13,413 nucleotides of DNA from positions 20,209-33,621 of the forward strand of contig DBYM01000059.1 of the NCBI GenBank assembly GCA_002309875.1, read 5' to 3'. A program made the position numbers and the translations under genes. Origin of the DNA: Cyanobacteria bacterium UBA1186 (lineage in GTDB: Bacteria > Cyanobacteriota > Vampirovibrionia > Gastranaerophilales > Gastranaerophilaceae). How positions within the stretch are numbered: the stretch's first letter is position 1; every line of letters begins with the position of its first letter. The notes beneath the pieces were generated by a model. The model worked only from the letters and a program-made list of their open reading frames with translations. It was not told the DNA's origin and did no database searches. Below, in pieces: positions 7,205-13,307 of this stretch.

Positions 7205-8206
7205 ATGAAAAATTGTTTATTAGAAAATAGTTTTATTATTGATTTGAGCAATGCTAAAAACACGACACAACTTGTGTTTGAACTCAGTTCTATTATGGAA
7301 CACCCTGATGTAAAAGGGAAAAGTATATGTTTAAAACTCGGAGCAATAGATCTGAAGCAATCTCAACTTTTGAGTATTAAGGCTCTTATTGAGTCAATGG
7401 ACGCACAGATAGCATTTATTGATACAAACTCGGAACAGACTGAGGCTTCGGCATCAAGTTTGGGTATCAGACTGTCGGAAGTCAGCGAAACCGAGGGTGT
7501 AGGTTCTTATGTTGCAAAGGATCGCAGCATTGAAGAAGTTCCCGTTGTCGAAATGGAAGAGCCGGCAGAGCCCGAAGACGAAGTCAAAACGGTTGAAGTG
7601 CATGCCGATATCGAACATACAGATACTCATGAGACAATAAGCACTCTTGAGGGAATGAAAGATACTTATACGGAAGAATCTTCTCAGGAATTGACTGAGG
7701 TTATTCCTACGGAACATTTTGGTAACAATTTTGAAATTCTTGCTGCGAGCGAGGGGTTGTATAATCCGGAAGAAGTAAGCAAATATATTATGCTTGATAC
7801 AGGCGATGTTCTTGAAGAAGGTGCAGAGGAACACAGTGTTGAAACAACATCACTTCCGACTTTGTATTTGCACCAGACATTGCGTTCCGGCCAAACAGTA
7901 AATTATGAAGGTAATATTTTGATAATAGGTGATGCTCACCCGGGCAGTGAAATTGTTGCGGAAGGTGATATTACCGTTTGGGGTATTTTGGGCGGTATTG
8001 CACACGCAGGAAGCAAAGGAAATGTTTCTTCAAAGGTCAGAGCATTGAAACTTAATGCAATTCAGTTAAGAATTGCAGGTTTGTATGCAAGACGTAACGA
8101 TACTTTGAATGTACCGTATGTACAGAAATCCGACGAATTCACTCCGGAAGAAGCACAGATTGAAGACGGAAAAATTGTAATTTATAAAAAATTAAGGAGA
8201 AATTAA
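7205..8206 (+). CDS. minC: Septum site-determining protein MinC
   Basis: MinC blocks FtsZ assembly away from midcell and is brought to the membrane by MinD. The C-terminal beta-helix domain is clear at about 219-325: 'TLRSGQTVNYEGNILIIGD' (225-243), then 'HPGSEIVAEGDITVWGILGG' (245-264) and AHAGSKG. RSGQ (227-230) is the conserved start of the MinD-binding domain. Residues 1-95 fit a diverged N-terminal FtsZ-inhibitory domain, with weak sequence identity. Between them lies a long acidic linker (about 95-218) that makes the protein 333 aa against about 230 in E. coli. The gene is followed directly by minD, with TAATG overlapping stop and start by one base. The start codon has only a weak upstream GGG, so the exact N-terminus is less certain. 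Confidence 0.9.
   Translation: MKNCLLENSFIIDLSNAKNTTQLVFELSSIMEHPDVKGKSICLKLGAIDLKQSQLLSIKALIESMDAQIAFIDTNSEQTEASASSLGIRLSEVSETEGVGSYVAKDRSIEEVPVVEMEEPAEPEDEVKTVEVHADIEHTDTHETISTLEGMKDTYTEESSQELTEVIPTEHFGNNFEILAASEGLYNPEEVSKYIMLDTGDVLEEGAEEHSVETTSLPTLYLHQTLRSGQTVNYEGNILIIGDAHPGSEIVAEGDITVWGILGGIAHAGSKGNVSSKVRALKLNAIQLRIAGLYARRNDTLNVPYVQKSDEFTPEEAQIEDGKIVIYKKLRRN
8194..8200 (+). promoter_or_regulatory. Strong ribosome binding site of minD
   Basis: AAGGAGA at 8194-8200 lies inside the last codons of minC, five bases before the minD ATG at 8206. With the TAATG stop/start overlap it supports both independent and coupled initiation. Confidence 0.6.
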
Positions 8207-9018
8207 TGGCTGGTCGAGTAATAGTAATCACATCAGGTAAGGGCGGAGTAGGTAAGACAACTACGAGTGCCAACATCGGAACGGCTTTGGCAAAAGACGG
8301 TTATAAAGTTGTTCTGATTGACACAGACCTTGGATTAAGAAATTTGGACTTATTGTTAGGTCTTGAAAATAGAATTGTTTACACGATTGTAGATGTAATT
8401 GAAGAACGTTGTAAACTTAAACAGGCTTTGGTTAAGGATAAAAAGAATCCTAATTTGTCCTTGTTGGCTGCGGCTCAGACGAGAGATAAATCTGCCGTCA
8501 ATGCTGAACAATTAAGGGATATATGCGACAAGTTGAAAGAAAAGAATGATTTTGTACTTGTTGACTGTCCTGCAGGTATTGAACAGGGTTTCCAGAATGC
8601 AGTAGCGGGTGCAAGTGAAGCGATTGTAGTTACAACTCCCGAAATGTCTGCAATACGTGACGCAGACAGAATTATCGGACTTTTGGCAACAAAAGAAGAA
8701 ATTACGAGCACAAAACTTTTGATAAACAGAGTTCGTCCGAGCCTTATTAAATCCAACGAAATGATGAGTGTTGACGATGTTGTGGGTATTTTGGAGATAC
8801 CTCTTATAGGTATTATTCCGGAAGATACGGGTATTATCACTTCTACAAACAAGGGCGAGCCTATTGTAAATGATGAAAATGCTCTTGCCGGTAAAGCGTA
8901 CAGAAATGTTGCACAGAGAATACTCGGAGAAGAAGTCCCGTTCCTGGATTTAGACGAGCCGAAGGGAATTGTTGCAAAGGTCAAAAACATCTTTGCGAAA
9001 TTGAAAGCGAAGGTGTAA
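8206..9018 (+). CDS. minD: Septum site-determining ATPase MinD
   Basis: This 270-aa protein is a full-length MinD. The deviant Walker A GKGGVGKTT (11-19) has the signature lysine used for dimerisation; switch I/II features include 'DTDLGLRNLDLLLGLENRI' (39-57) and LVDCPAG (118-124). The C-terminus carries an amphipathic membrane-targeting helix (about 256-269, 'AKVKNIFAKLKAKV'). In its ATP-bound dimer form it binds the membrane and recruits MinC; MinE stimulates its ATPase and releases it. The sequence reads closest to cyanobacterial MinD ('LGLENRIVYT', 'QALVKDKKNPNL', 'AAQTRDKSAV'), the main taxonomic clue in the window. It overlaps minC by one base and is followed by minE after one base. 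Confidence 0.97.
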   Translation: MAGRVIVITSGKGGVGKTTTSANIGTALAKDGYKVVLIDTDLGLRNLDLLLGLENRIVYTIVDVIEERCKLKQALVKDKKNPNLSLLAAAQTRDKSAVNAEQLRDICDKLKEKNDFVLVDCPAGIEQGFQNAVAGASEAIVVTTPEMSAIRDADRIIGLLATKEEITSTKLLINRVRPSLIKSNEMMSVDDVVGILEIPLIGIIPEDTGIITSTNKGEPIVNDENALAGKAYRNVAQRILGEEVPFLDLDEPKGIVAKVKNIFAKLKAKV

Positions 9019-9019
9019 G

Positions 9020-9634
9020 ATGGGACTTTTTACGGATTTTTATAATACGGTCGCAAGATTTTTCAGACCGCAAGATGATGTTGGAGACCCTTCAAAAGCG
9101 GTTGCTACAAACAGACTTAAACTTGTTTTGATGCAGGACAGAACGAATTTGACACCTAAAATCCTTGAACAGATGAGAGGAGAATTGGTTGACCTGCTTT
9201 CAAAATATTTGGAAATGGATAAGGACCTTTTGGAACTCAACTTTGAGCAGGAAGGCGATCAGGTCGCTCTGATGCTTTCTATCCCTGTCATAAGAGCAAA
9301 AGATGAAGCCGAAATTGAGGCAATTCTTGCCGCAGAAGCCGAGAAGAAGAACGAAACGGCTTCCGCAGAAAATGAAGAAGATGAGGATTATGAGGGCGAA
9401 GGGGAAGAAGAAACGTTTGAAGATGAAGAATTGGTAGAAGAAGAAATTGAAACTGCGGAAGTAGAAGCAGAAATCACTGCCGATTCGGAAACGGAAGGCA
9501 CAACGGAAATTCCTCAAATGTCATCAAAGCCTAAAAACAGAAGAAGAAGACTTGAAAAGGTTTCTTCTCCGGAGGAATTGAACTCTGAGGAAAAGGAAGA
9601 AACTCAGGAAGAAATTACAACAGATGTTGAATAA
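9020..9634 (+). CDS. minE: MinE topological specificity factor with long acidic tail
   Basis: Residues 1-92 are a complete MinE: an amphipathic N-terminal membrane helix (MGLFTDFYNTVARFF), the anti-MinCD/MinD-binding stretch 'NRLKLVLMQDRTNLTP' (31-46), and the dimerising domain 'MRGELVDLLSKYLEMDKDLL' (52-71) to 'QVALMLSIPVIR' (81-92). It closely resembles cyanobacterial MinE. MinE is usually about 85-110 aa, but this one is 204 aa. Residues 93-165 are extremely Glu/Asp-rich, followed by a basic patch KPKNRRRRLEK (170-180) and another acidic end. The extension is in frame with no stop and keeps the local codon style, so it appears genuine rather than a frameshift artefact. MinE displaces MinC and triggers MinD ATP hydrolysis. 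The gene starts one base after minD and ends at the terminator. Confidence 0.92.
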   Translation: MGLFTDFYNTVARFFRPQDDVGDPSKAVATNRLKLVLMQDRTNLTPKILEQMRGELVDLLSKYLEMDKDLLELNFEQEGDQVALMLSIPVIRAKDEAEIEAILAAEAEKKNETASAENEEDEDYEGEGEEETFEDEELVEEEIETAEVEAEITADSETEGTTEIPQMSSKPKNRRRRLEKVSSPEELNSEEKEETQEEITTDVE

Positions 9635-9665
9635 AAAAAAAGAGACCATTAAGGTCTCTTTTTTT
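9635..9665. terminator. Bidirectional rho-independent terminator
   Basis: A-tract, GAGACC (9642-9647), loop ATTAA (9648-9652), GGTCTC (9653-9658), T-tract (9659-9665). The core 6-bp GC-containing stem extends through seven A:T pairs to 13 bp, and the element is symmetrical, giving a U-tract on either strand. It begins directly after the minE TAA (9632-9634), and the convergent gene's stop (9664-9666) overlaps its other end, so it should terminate both operons. Confidence 0.9.
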
Positions 9666-10068
9666 ATCTGATTAAATATAACAATTTAAGCCGTTTCAGG
9701 TTTTCTTCAACAAGTCTTTTGATAACACTTTTTTCGGACAATTTACCCGACGAATATTTCAGCCATTCGGCTTTTGTAAAGGCCAGAGTTTCGCCTTTTT
9801 CTGCGAGAAGTCCCGTTTTTTCGGTTACGTAATATCTCGGCATTCCTGCATTTTTAATGACCTGCTGATTTTCTTTAAATGTATGCTTAGATGTGATTTC
9901 TTTGTTTATAAAATCCTTCTTTTCATCTAAAAACGGGTAATATTCCGCAACGCTGTAACTTTCTCTTATCATGTGATATTCATTTCCATGTACATCTTCA
10001 ACGTGTGAAGGTCTTGACCAGAGGCCTTTAAAGGTCCCGTTACTTGCATTGATTGGTGATATGTACAT
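9664..10068 (-). CDS. Unknown 134-aa protein coupled to the pheA-like gene
   Basis: The protein begins 'MYISPINASNGTFKGLWSR'. It is soluble-looking, with no signal peptide or membrane segment, rich in Lys, Glu and aromatic residues, and ends in a likely helix (about 105-134) carrying a basic/leucine stretch 'VIKRLVEENLKRLKLLYLIR'. I do not recognise the family. A short N-terminal peptide with an 'FKG' motif is something I associate with many uncharacterised proteins of Gastranaerophilales-like genomes, but that is recollection rather than evidence. The start is well supported by a perfect AAGGAGG (10074-10080), five bases before the ATG and overlapping the stop codon of the pheA-like gene; the two genes are 10 bp apart and almost certainly one operon. 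The stop lies inside the shared terminator. Confidence 0.75.
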   Translation of the reverse strand: MYISPINASNGTFKGLWSRPSHVEDVHGNEYHMIRESYSVAEYYPFLDEKKDFINKEITSKHTFKENQQVIKNAGMPRYYVTEKTGLLAEKGETLAFTKAEWLKYSSGKLSEKSVIKRLVEENLKRLKLLYLIR

Positions 10069-10073
10069 ATTGT

Positions 10074-10081
10074 CCTCCTTA
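10074..10081 (-). promoter_or_regulatory. Stop codon fused to Shine-Dalgarno (pheA-like/unknown junction)
   Basis: Read on the minus strand, TAAGGAGG joins the TAA stop of the pheA-like gene with a perfect AAGGAGG ribosome binding site for the 134-aa gene. It fixes that gene's start at 10068 and suggests translational coupling. Confidence 0.75.
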
Positions 10082-10924
10082 AAATGTCGTGTATGAGCCT
10101 ATAACCCTCAGACTTCTTGACAAAGGCTCAAGTTCTTTGAGCAGATTTTTTATAATTTCGTCCTGTTCGTGTCCGTGGAAATCGATAAATACTGCTTGTT
10201 CGTCCGAATTATTATTAACCATTTTTGAACTTATCTGAGCAATATTTATATGATATTTTACGAAAGCACTTGCGATGTCGAGTAAGACACCTTGACGGTC
10301 TGTCAGGTACATAACGATACTTGTTTTATCTTTTCCCGTCGGGATTGTACTTCCGTCGCCAATGACTATGAAACGGCGATTGTTGTCTTTGTCATTTTCT
10401 ATATGTTCTCTCAAAATATTCAAATTGTAAAGTTCTGCGGTTTTATGAGTTCCTATTATAGAGTAGGTTATATTGTAATTACTCAAAAGCCTTGCTGATT
10501 CGTCCATGCTTTCTGCCATAACGATATTAATTTGGCGCGGCATTTCTTCTTTTATAAAGTTTTTGCACTTAGCAAGAGCGTTAGGGTTTGCAATAAGTCC
10601 CATGACACTGTAGAATTCCGTTGTTTTTGAAAGTATGCAGTCATTAACGGGAACGGTGGTTTCGCCTAAAATTCTTATGTTCAGATTTTTGGTCTGAATT
10701 AAATTGTCTAAAGTTTCTCTTATAATTCCTTTATAGGAGGTTTCAATCGGAAGGATTGCGACTGCATTGCTGTTTTCGTCAACATAATCTATACATTCTT
10801 TAATTGAATTTAAAGAACGCTGATAAAGGTACAAGTCAAATGCCTTGAACAACTTATCCTTTGCTATTTCAGAATATGAGCCTCCCATTCCGAGACATAT
10901 AACTTCATTGAAATCTCTGAACAT
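10079..10924 (-). CDS. pheA: Prephenate-dehydratase-like protein with altered active-site motifs
   Basis: This 281-aa protein has the usual length and order of a monofunctional prephenate dehydratase (prephenate to phenylpyruvate, phenylalanine synthesis): N-terminal 'LGMGGSYSEIAK' (11-22), 'AILPIETSYKGIIRETLDNL' (56-75), 'NPNALAKCKNF' (113-123), 'IGTHKTAELYNLNIL' (157-171) and a C-terminal ACT domain (about 199-270, 'DKTSIVMYLTDRQGVLLDIA' onward). However, motifs important in the family are changed. PIEN(S) is PIETS (Asn to Thr, T62); the TRF motif, whose Thr is required for dehydration in E. coli PheA (Thr278), is RRF (R183); and the ACT phenylalanine-binding ESRP and GAL motifs read SSKM (232-235) and GVL. 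The codons at both catalytic sites are unambiguous. It may be inactive, altered in reaction or regulatory. Start: GGGAG upstream and a good promoter. Confidence 0.8.
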   Translation of the reverse strand: MFRDFNEVICLGMGGSYSEIAKDKLFKAFDLYLYQRSLNSIKECIDYVDENSNAVAILPIETSYKGIIRETLDNLIQTKNLNIRILGETTVPVNDCILSKTTEFYSVMGLIANPNALAKCKNFIKEEMPRQINIVMAESMDESARLLSNYNITYSIIGTHKTAELYNLNILREHIENDKDNNRRFIVIGDGSTIPTGKDKTSIVMYLTDRQGVLLDIASAFVKYHINIAQISSKMVNNNSDEQAVFIDFHGHEQDEIIKNLLKELEPLSRSLRVIGSYTTF

Positions 10925-10929
10925 ATAAC

Positions 10930-10968
10930 AAACTCCCGTTAAGATGATTATACCTTAAACAGGAGTTT
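10930..10968. promoter_or_regulatory. Interrupted dyad spanning the pheA promoter
   Basis: AAACTCC (10930-10936) pairs with GGAGTTT (10962-10968), and GTTAAG (10938-10943) pairs with CTTAAAC (10954-10960) with one bulged A, leaving a 10-base loop that contains the -10 hexamer. It could be an operator, or in transcripts reading through from flgC it could fold as a weak terminator (the stem is followed by GTTAT on the minus strand). Confidence 0.5.
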
Positions 10969-10974
10969 TATCAA
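10947..10974 (-). promoter_or_regulatory. Strong sigma-70 promoter of the pheA-like operon
   Basis: On the minus strand TTGATA (10969-10974) and a perfect TATAAT (10947-10952) are separated by 16 bp. Transcription would start near 10940, about 16 bases before the ATG at 10924, with GGGAG as the ribosome binding site. This is the best sigma-70-like promoter in the window. Confidence 0.65.
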
Positions 10975-11004
10975 AATTGTTAAATAAGATTTAAGCAGAT
11001 AAAA

Positions 11005-11448
11005 TTATCTTCCTATTTCCGTTGCTTTGGAAGCCATTGAACGGGAAATGTTCAAAAGTGCAAGGTTGGCCTCGTATGCTCTTTGTGCCATTATGGCATC
11101 TGCCATATCGACCATTGCATTTACGTTGGAAGCCCTTATATATCCGTTGGCATCAGCATCAGGGTGTCCCGGGGAGTAAATTCTTTCGCCGACGGTCGGA
11201 TCTTCAACGCAGCCGTTGAAAACGACTCCGCCCTGAAGATAAGGAAGCGTGCCCGTGCCGAAAACATCATTCTTCATTGTATTCATAAGTCCGTGGAATG
11301 AAATATCTTCAGATGCGTTTAAGACCGGAATACGTCTTACGTAATTCGGAGTATCGATGTTTGCAATGTTTTTAGCGTGTATATCAAGTCTCAGACCATG
11401 TGCTTTCAGGGCATGCGAGCCTATGTTCATTGATTCTAAGATACTCAT
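11005..11448 (-). CDS. flgC: Flagellar basal-body rod protein FlgC
   Basis: This 147-aa protein has the FlgC length and both hallmarks. The N-terminal rod signature is 'AKNIANIDTPNYVRR' (25-39), and the FlgC-specific motif 'YSPGHPDADANGYI' (91-104) is followed by 'SNVNAMVDMADAIMAQRAYE' (107-126) and a helical C-terminus. FlgC forms part of the proximal rod, which crosses the periplasm and joins the MS ring to the hook; it is exported by the flagellar type III apparatus without a cleaved signal. The gene follows flgB after 36 bp and has AAAGGAAG five bases before the ATG. It is the last flagellar gene here; fliE, which often follows flgC, is absent and an unrelated pheA-like operon comes next. 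Confidence 0.95.
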   Translation of the reverse strand: MSILESMNIGSHALKAHGLRLDIHAKNIANIDTPNYVRRIPVLNASEDISFHGLMNTMKNDVFGTGTLPYLQGGVVFNGCVEDPTVGERIYSPGHPDADANGYIRASNVNAMVDMADAIMAQRAYEANLALLNISRSMASKATEIGR

Positions 11449-11484
11449 TTTTACTTCCTTTCAGATTTAACTTATTTGGTTAGT

Positions 11485-11835
11485 TTATTTGCCTACGTTT
11501 ACTACTGTTTTCATTTGTGTAATTATATTTGACATTCTTCTTGTCGCAACAGTGTACATAAGAGCATTTTTTTGGATTTCGGATAATTCTTCCGCAATAT
11601 CAATTTCCTGCTCCCGCCTGTCCTCAATTACACCCGAAGGTCCGAGGGCGGTGGATAATTTTGTTTCGATAGGGCTGTTCATACTTCCAAGGTACTGAGA
11701 AAAATCAATATCTCTTCTTACATACCCGGGAGTATCGACGTTTGCCACGTTTGAGCCCAAAGCCCTTTGTCTTTGAGAAATCAAATCCAGCATTAATGAT
11801 GTTTTGCCCATAGAGTCTAAACTTGTGAATGTCAT
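11485..11835 (-). CDS. flgB: Flagellar basal-body rod protein FlgB
   Basis: This 116-aa protein has the rod-family N-terminal signature 'GSNVANVDTPGYVRRDIDF' (27-45), a short variable middle and a C-terminal helix 'EIDIAEELSEIQKNALMYTV' (77-96) matching the FlgB pattern of a conserved helix that packs against the N-terminal helix. It is slightly shorter than typical FlgB proteins (about 130-140 aa). FlgB is the innermost rod subunit, exported early by the type III apparatus. The gene lies 12 bp after the FlgG-like gene, whose TAA stop is part of the AAGGA ribosome binding site, and 36 bp before flgC, the standard flgBC order. Confidence 0.93.
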   Translation of the reverse strand: MTFTSLDSMGKTSLMLDLISQRQRALGSNVANVDTPGYVRRDIDFSQYLGSMNSPIETKLSTALGPSGVIEDRREQEIDIAEELSEIQKNALMYTVATRRMSNIITQMKTVVNVGK

Positions 11836-11844
11836 TTTATTTTA

Positions 11845-11850
11845 TCCTTA
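11845..11850 (-). promoter_or_regulatory. Stop codon fused to Shine-Dalgarno (flgG-like/flgB junction)
   Basis: On the minus strand, TAAGGA joins the TAA stop of the FlgG-like gene (11848-11850) to the AAGGA preceding flgB, nine bases from its ATG at 11835. Confidence 0.5.
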
Positions 11851-12561
11851 TTGATTTAGATTAATTGCTTTGTAATACATATCGTCAGCGACTTTCATAA
11901 GATTCATACTCGCAATCATTGAAGTATTGAGTCTCATAAGGTCGTTTAATTCGTCATATATGTTTGTATTTGAAACTTCCGTTGCGTATTGTCGGATATT
12001 TTCTTCGTTCTTAACAATTTTCGGGTCGCCTGATTCCTGTGTAATAACCATTTTATTGTTATGTCCCTGCTCTAAGGATTCCGGAGAATCAAACTGAACG
12101 ATTGGAATTGTACCGATTTTTTCGGGTAATGAGCCTGCTTTGTCATAGTTCATAACATCACCGTTCGGTCTGATTTCAAACTTGTATGAGTTTGCGGGAA
12201 TTTTTATTCCGTCACCGACCATCCAGTCATCAACGGTTAAGAGATATCCGTTTGCACCTCTTTTAAGAGAGCCGTCTCTTGTATATTGGACTTCTCCTTC
12301 GGGAGAAACAACGGGGATATAGCCTTCACCTTCTATTGCTATATCATAAGGGTTTGAACTTATTCTTATTGAGCCCTGCAGAGCATTTGTCCTGATTGCT
12401 CCGTCTAAGTATCCGTCTTCACGGAGAATTTGTTCAAAGCGGTTTGTTTTATAGCCTATGGTATTATAATTTGCCATATTGTTTGCAATATAGCCGAGTT
12501 TTTCAAACTGAATTGAAGTGTTATTTATGCTTTTTCTTACTACTGCCTGCAAATTATACAT
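11848..12561 (-). CDS. FlgG/FlgF-family flagellar rod protein
   Basis: This 237-aa protein has the flagellar basal-body rod family layout. The N-terminal helix leads to 'YIANNMANYNTIGYKTNRF' (24-42), the canonical N-x-AN-x-x-T-x-G-[FY]-K signature. A middle beta domain contains 'NPYDIAIEGEGYIPV' (70-84) and YTRDGSLK (93-100), which is the FlgG/FlgF 'DGFF...YTRDG' element. The C-terminal helix begins 'YATEVSNTNIYDELNDLMRL' (192-211), the rod/hook counterpart of the 'EASNVN...' helix. It keeps the rod signature better than its upstream neighbour and is the better candidate for FlgG, the distal rod, but at 237 aa it is near FlgF length, so I leave the symbol blank. Its ribosome binding site overlaps the neighbour's stop codon. 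Confidence 0.88.
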   Translation of the reverse strand: MYNLQAVVRKSINNTSIQFEKLGYIANNMANYNTIGYKTNRFEQILREDGYLDGAIRTNALQGSIRISSNPYDIAIEGEGYIPVVSPEGEVQYTRDGSLKRGANGYLLTVDDWMVGDGIKIPANSYKFEIRPNGDVMNYDKAGSLPEKIGTIPIVQFDSPESLEQGHNNKMVITQESGDPKIVKNEENIRQYATEVSNTNIYDELNDLMRLNTSMIASMNLMKVADDMYYKAINLNQ

Positions 12562-12570
12562 AATTTAAAA

Positions 12571-12577
12571 TCTCCTA
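12571..12577 (-). promoter_or_regulatory. Stop codon fused to Shine-Dalgarno (rod gene/rod gene junction)
   Basis: On the minus strand, TAGGAGA combines the TAG stop of the upstream rod gene (12575-12577) with the AGGAGA ribosome binding site of the FlgG-like gene, nine bases before its ATG at 12561. Confidence 0.6.
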
Positions 12578-13273
12578 TGAAACAGAGCCTAACTGCTGAA
12601 TTACTTTTTGTAAATTATTGCTTTCCATTATAAAAATCTGACGATTAGCCTCGAAATTTCTGACAACGGGTTTTACCGCAAGGAATTCGTTTTGAAGTAC
12701 AACGTTTGAATATTCGTTATACCCTTGTTTAACGTCAGGGTTAAGGACAGCAAGTCCGTTAGAATCGACTATTCCGAGAAAACCTGCATCTAATAATTGG
12801 TTTGAACCTTTGTCATAGACACTGATTTTACCTTTTGCATTTATAACAACCTTTTCAGGGTTATCCGGTACAACGGGAAGTTTAATCGGCATACCTGCAT
12901 CTGACAGAACAGCATTGTCCTCCAAATCCAAAAGGTTTCCGAATTTATCCAATTTGAAACGTCCGTCTCTTGTGAGTTTTACTCCTTCAGGAGTCTGAAT
13001 CTGAAAATATCCTTTGTTTGCCATTGAGATATCAAGCGGGTTCTTGGAAACCATAATACGGCCGGGCTGATCATCAATTGTGCTTGAAAGTCCGTGAATT
13101 CCGATGTATTCCGTAAAGGCGGAAACAATAGGCTCTTTTCTCTGATAACCTACCTTATCAAAACCTACCACGTTTTCGTTAATCATACCGAGAACTTCGC
13201 TCTGAACGTGCATTGCACGTATTGATGATTTAATACCTTGTTCACAGAATCTTATTCCGCCGTTTATTTGCAT
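12575..13273 (-). CDS. Divergent FlgF/FlgG-family flagellar rod protein
   Basis: I start this 232-aa protein at the ATG at 13273 (MQINGGIRF), which has AGAGG seven bases upstream; an in-frame ATG at 13309 has none and falls on the candidate sigma-28 promoter. The middle is clearly FlgF/FlgG-like: 'KNPLDISMANKGYFQIQTPE' (77-96), then LTRDGRFKLDKFGNLL (100-115), matching the family's 'NPLDLAI.G.GFFQV' and 'TRDG.F..D..G.L' blocks. The N-terminal rod signature is strongly altered: where the family reads NNLAN..T.GFK, this has 'NENVVGFDKVGYQRK' (32-46). The C-terminal helix (about 205-230) also lacks the usual 'SNV' helix start. It could be FlgF or a lineage-specific rod component. It is first in the rod-gene operon, 13 bp from the next gene. 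Confidence 0.8.
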   Translation of the reverse strand: MQINGGIRFCEQGIKSSIRAMHVQSEVLGMINENVVGFDKVGYQRKEPIVSAFTEYIGIHGLSSTIDDQPGRIMVSKNPLDISMANKGYFQIQTPEGVKLTRDGRFKLDKFGNLLDLEDNAVLSDAGMPIKLPVVPDNPEKVVINAKGKISVYDKGSNQLLDAGFLGIVDSNGLAVLNPDVKQGYNEYSNVVLQNEFLAVKPVVRNFEANRQIFIMESNNLQKVIQQLGSVS

Positions 13274-13307
13274 ACGATTACCTCTGTTAAATTTATTTCT
13301 CCCATGC

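Noticed and set aside
7585..7611. CAAA-N15-GCCGATAT on the plus strand, close to the sigma-28 consensus
   Set aside because: It lies inside minC, with no downstream gene that would use it and no flagellar gene on that strand. It is a reminder that such matches arise by chance and lowers confidence in the element at 13308-13335.
8475..8990. 171-aa minus-strand open frame opposite minD
   Set aside because: minD on the plus strand is a certain gene; the antisense frame has no recognisable motif or ribosome binding site.
10980..10994. TTAAAT-AAG-ATTTAA inverted repeat after flgC
   Set aside because: It contains only A:T pairs, has no U-tract, and is likely by chance in AT-rich intergenic DNA.
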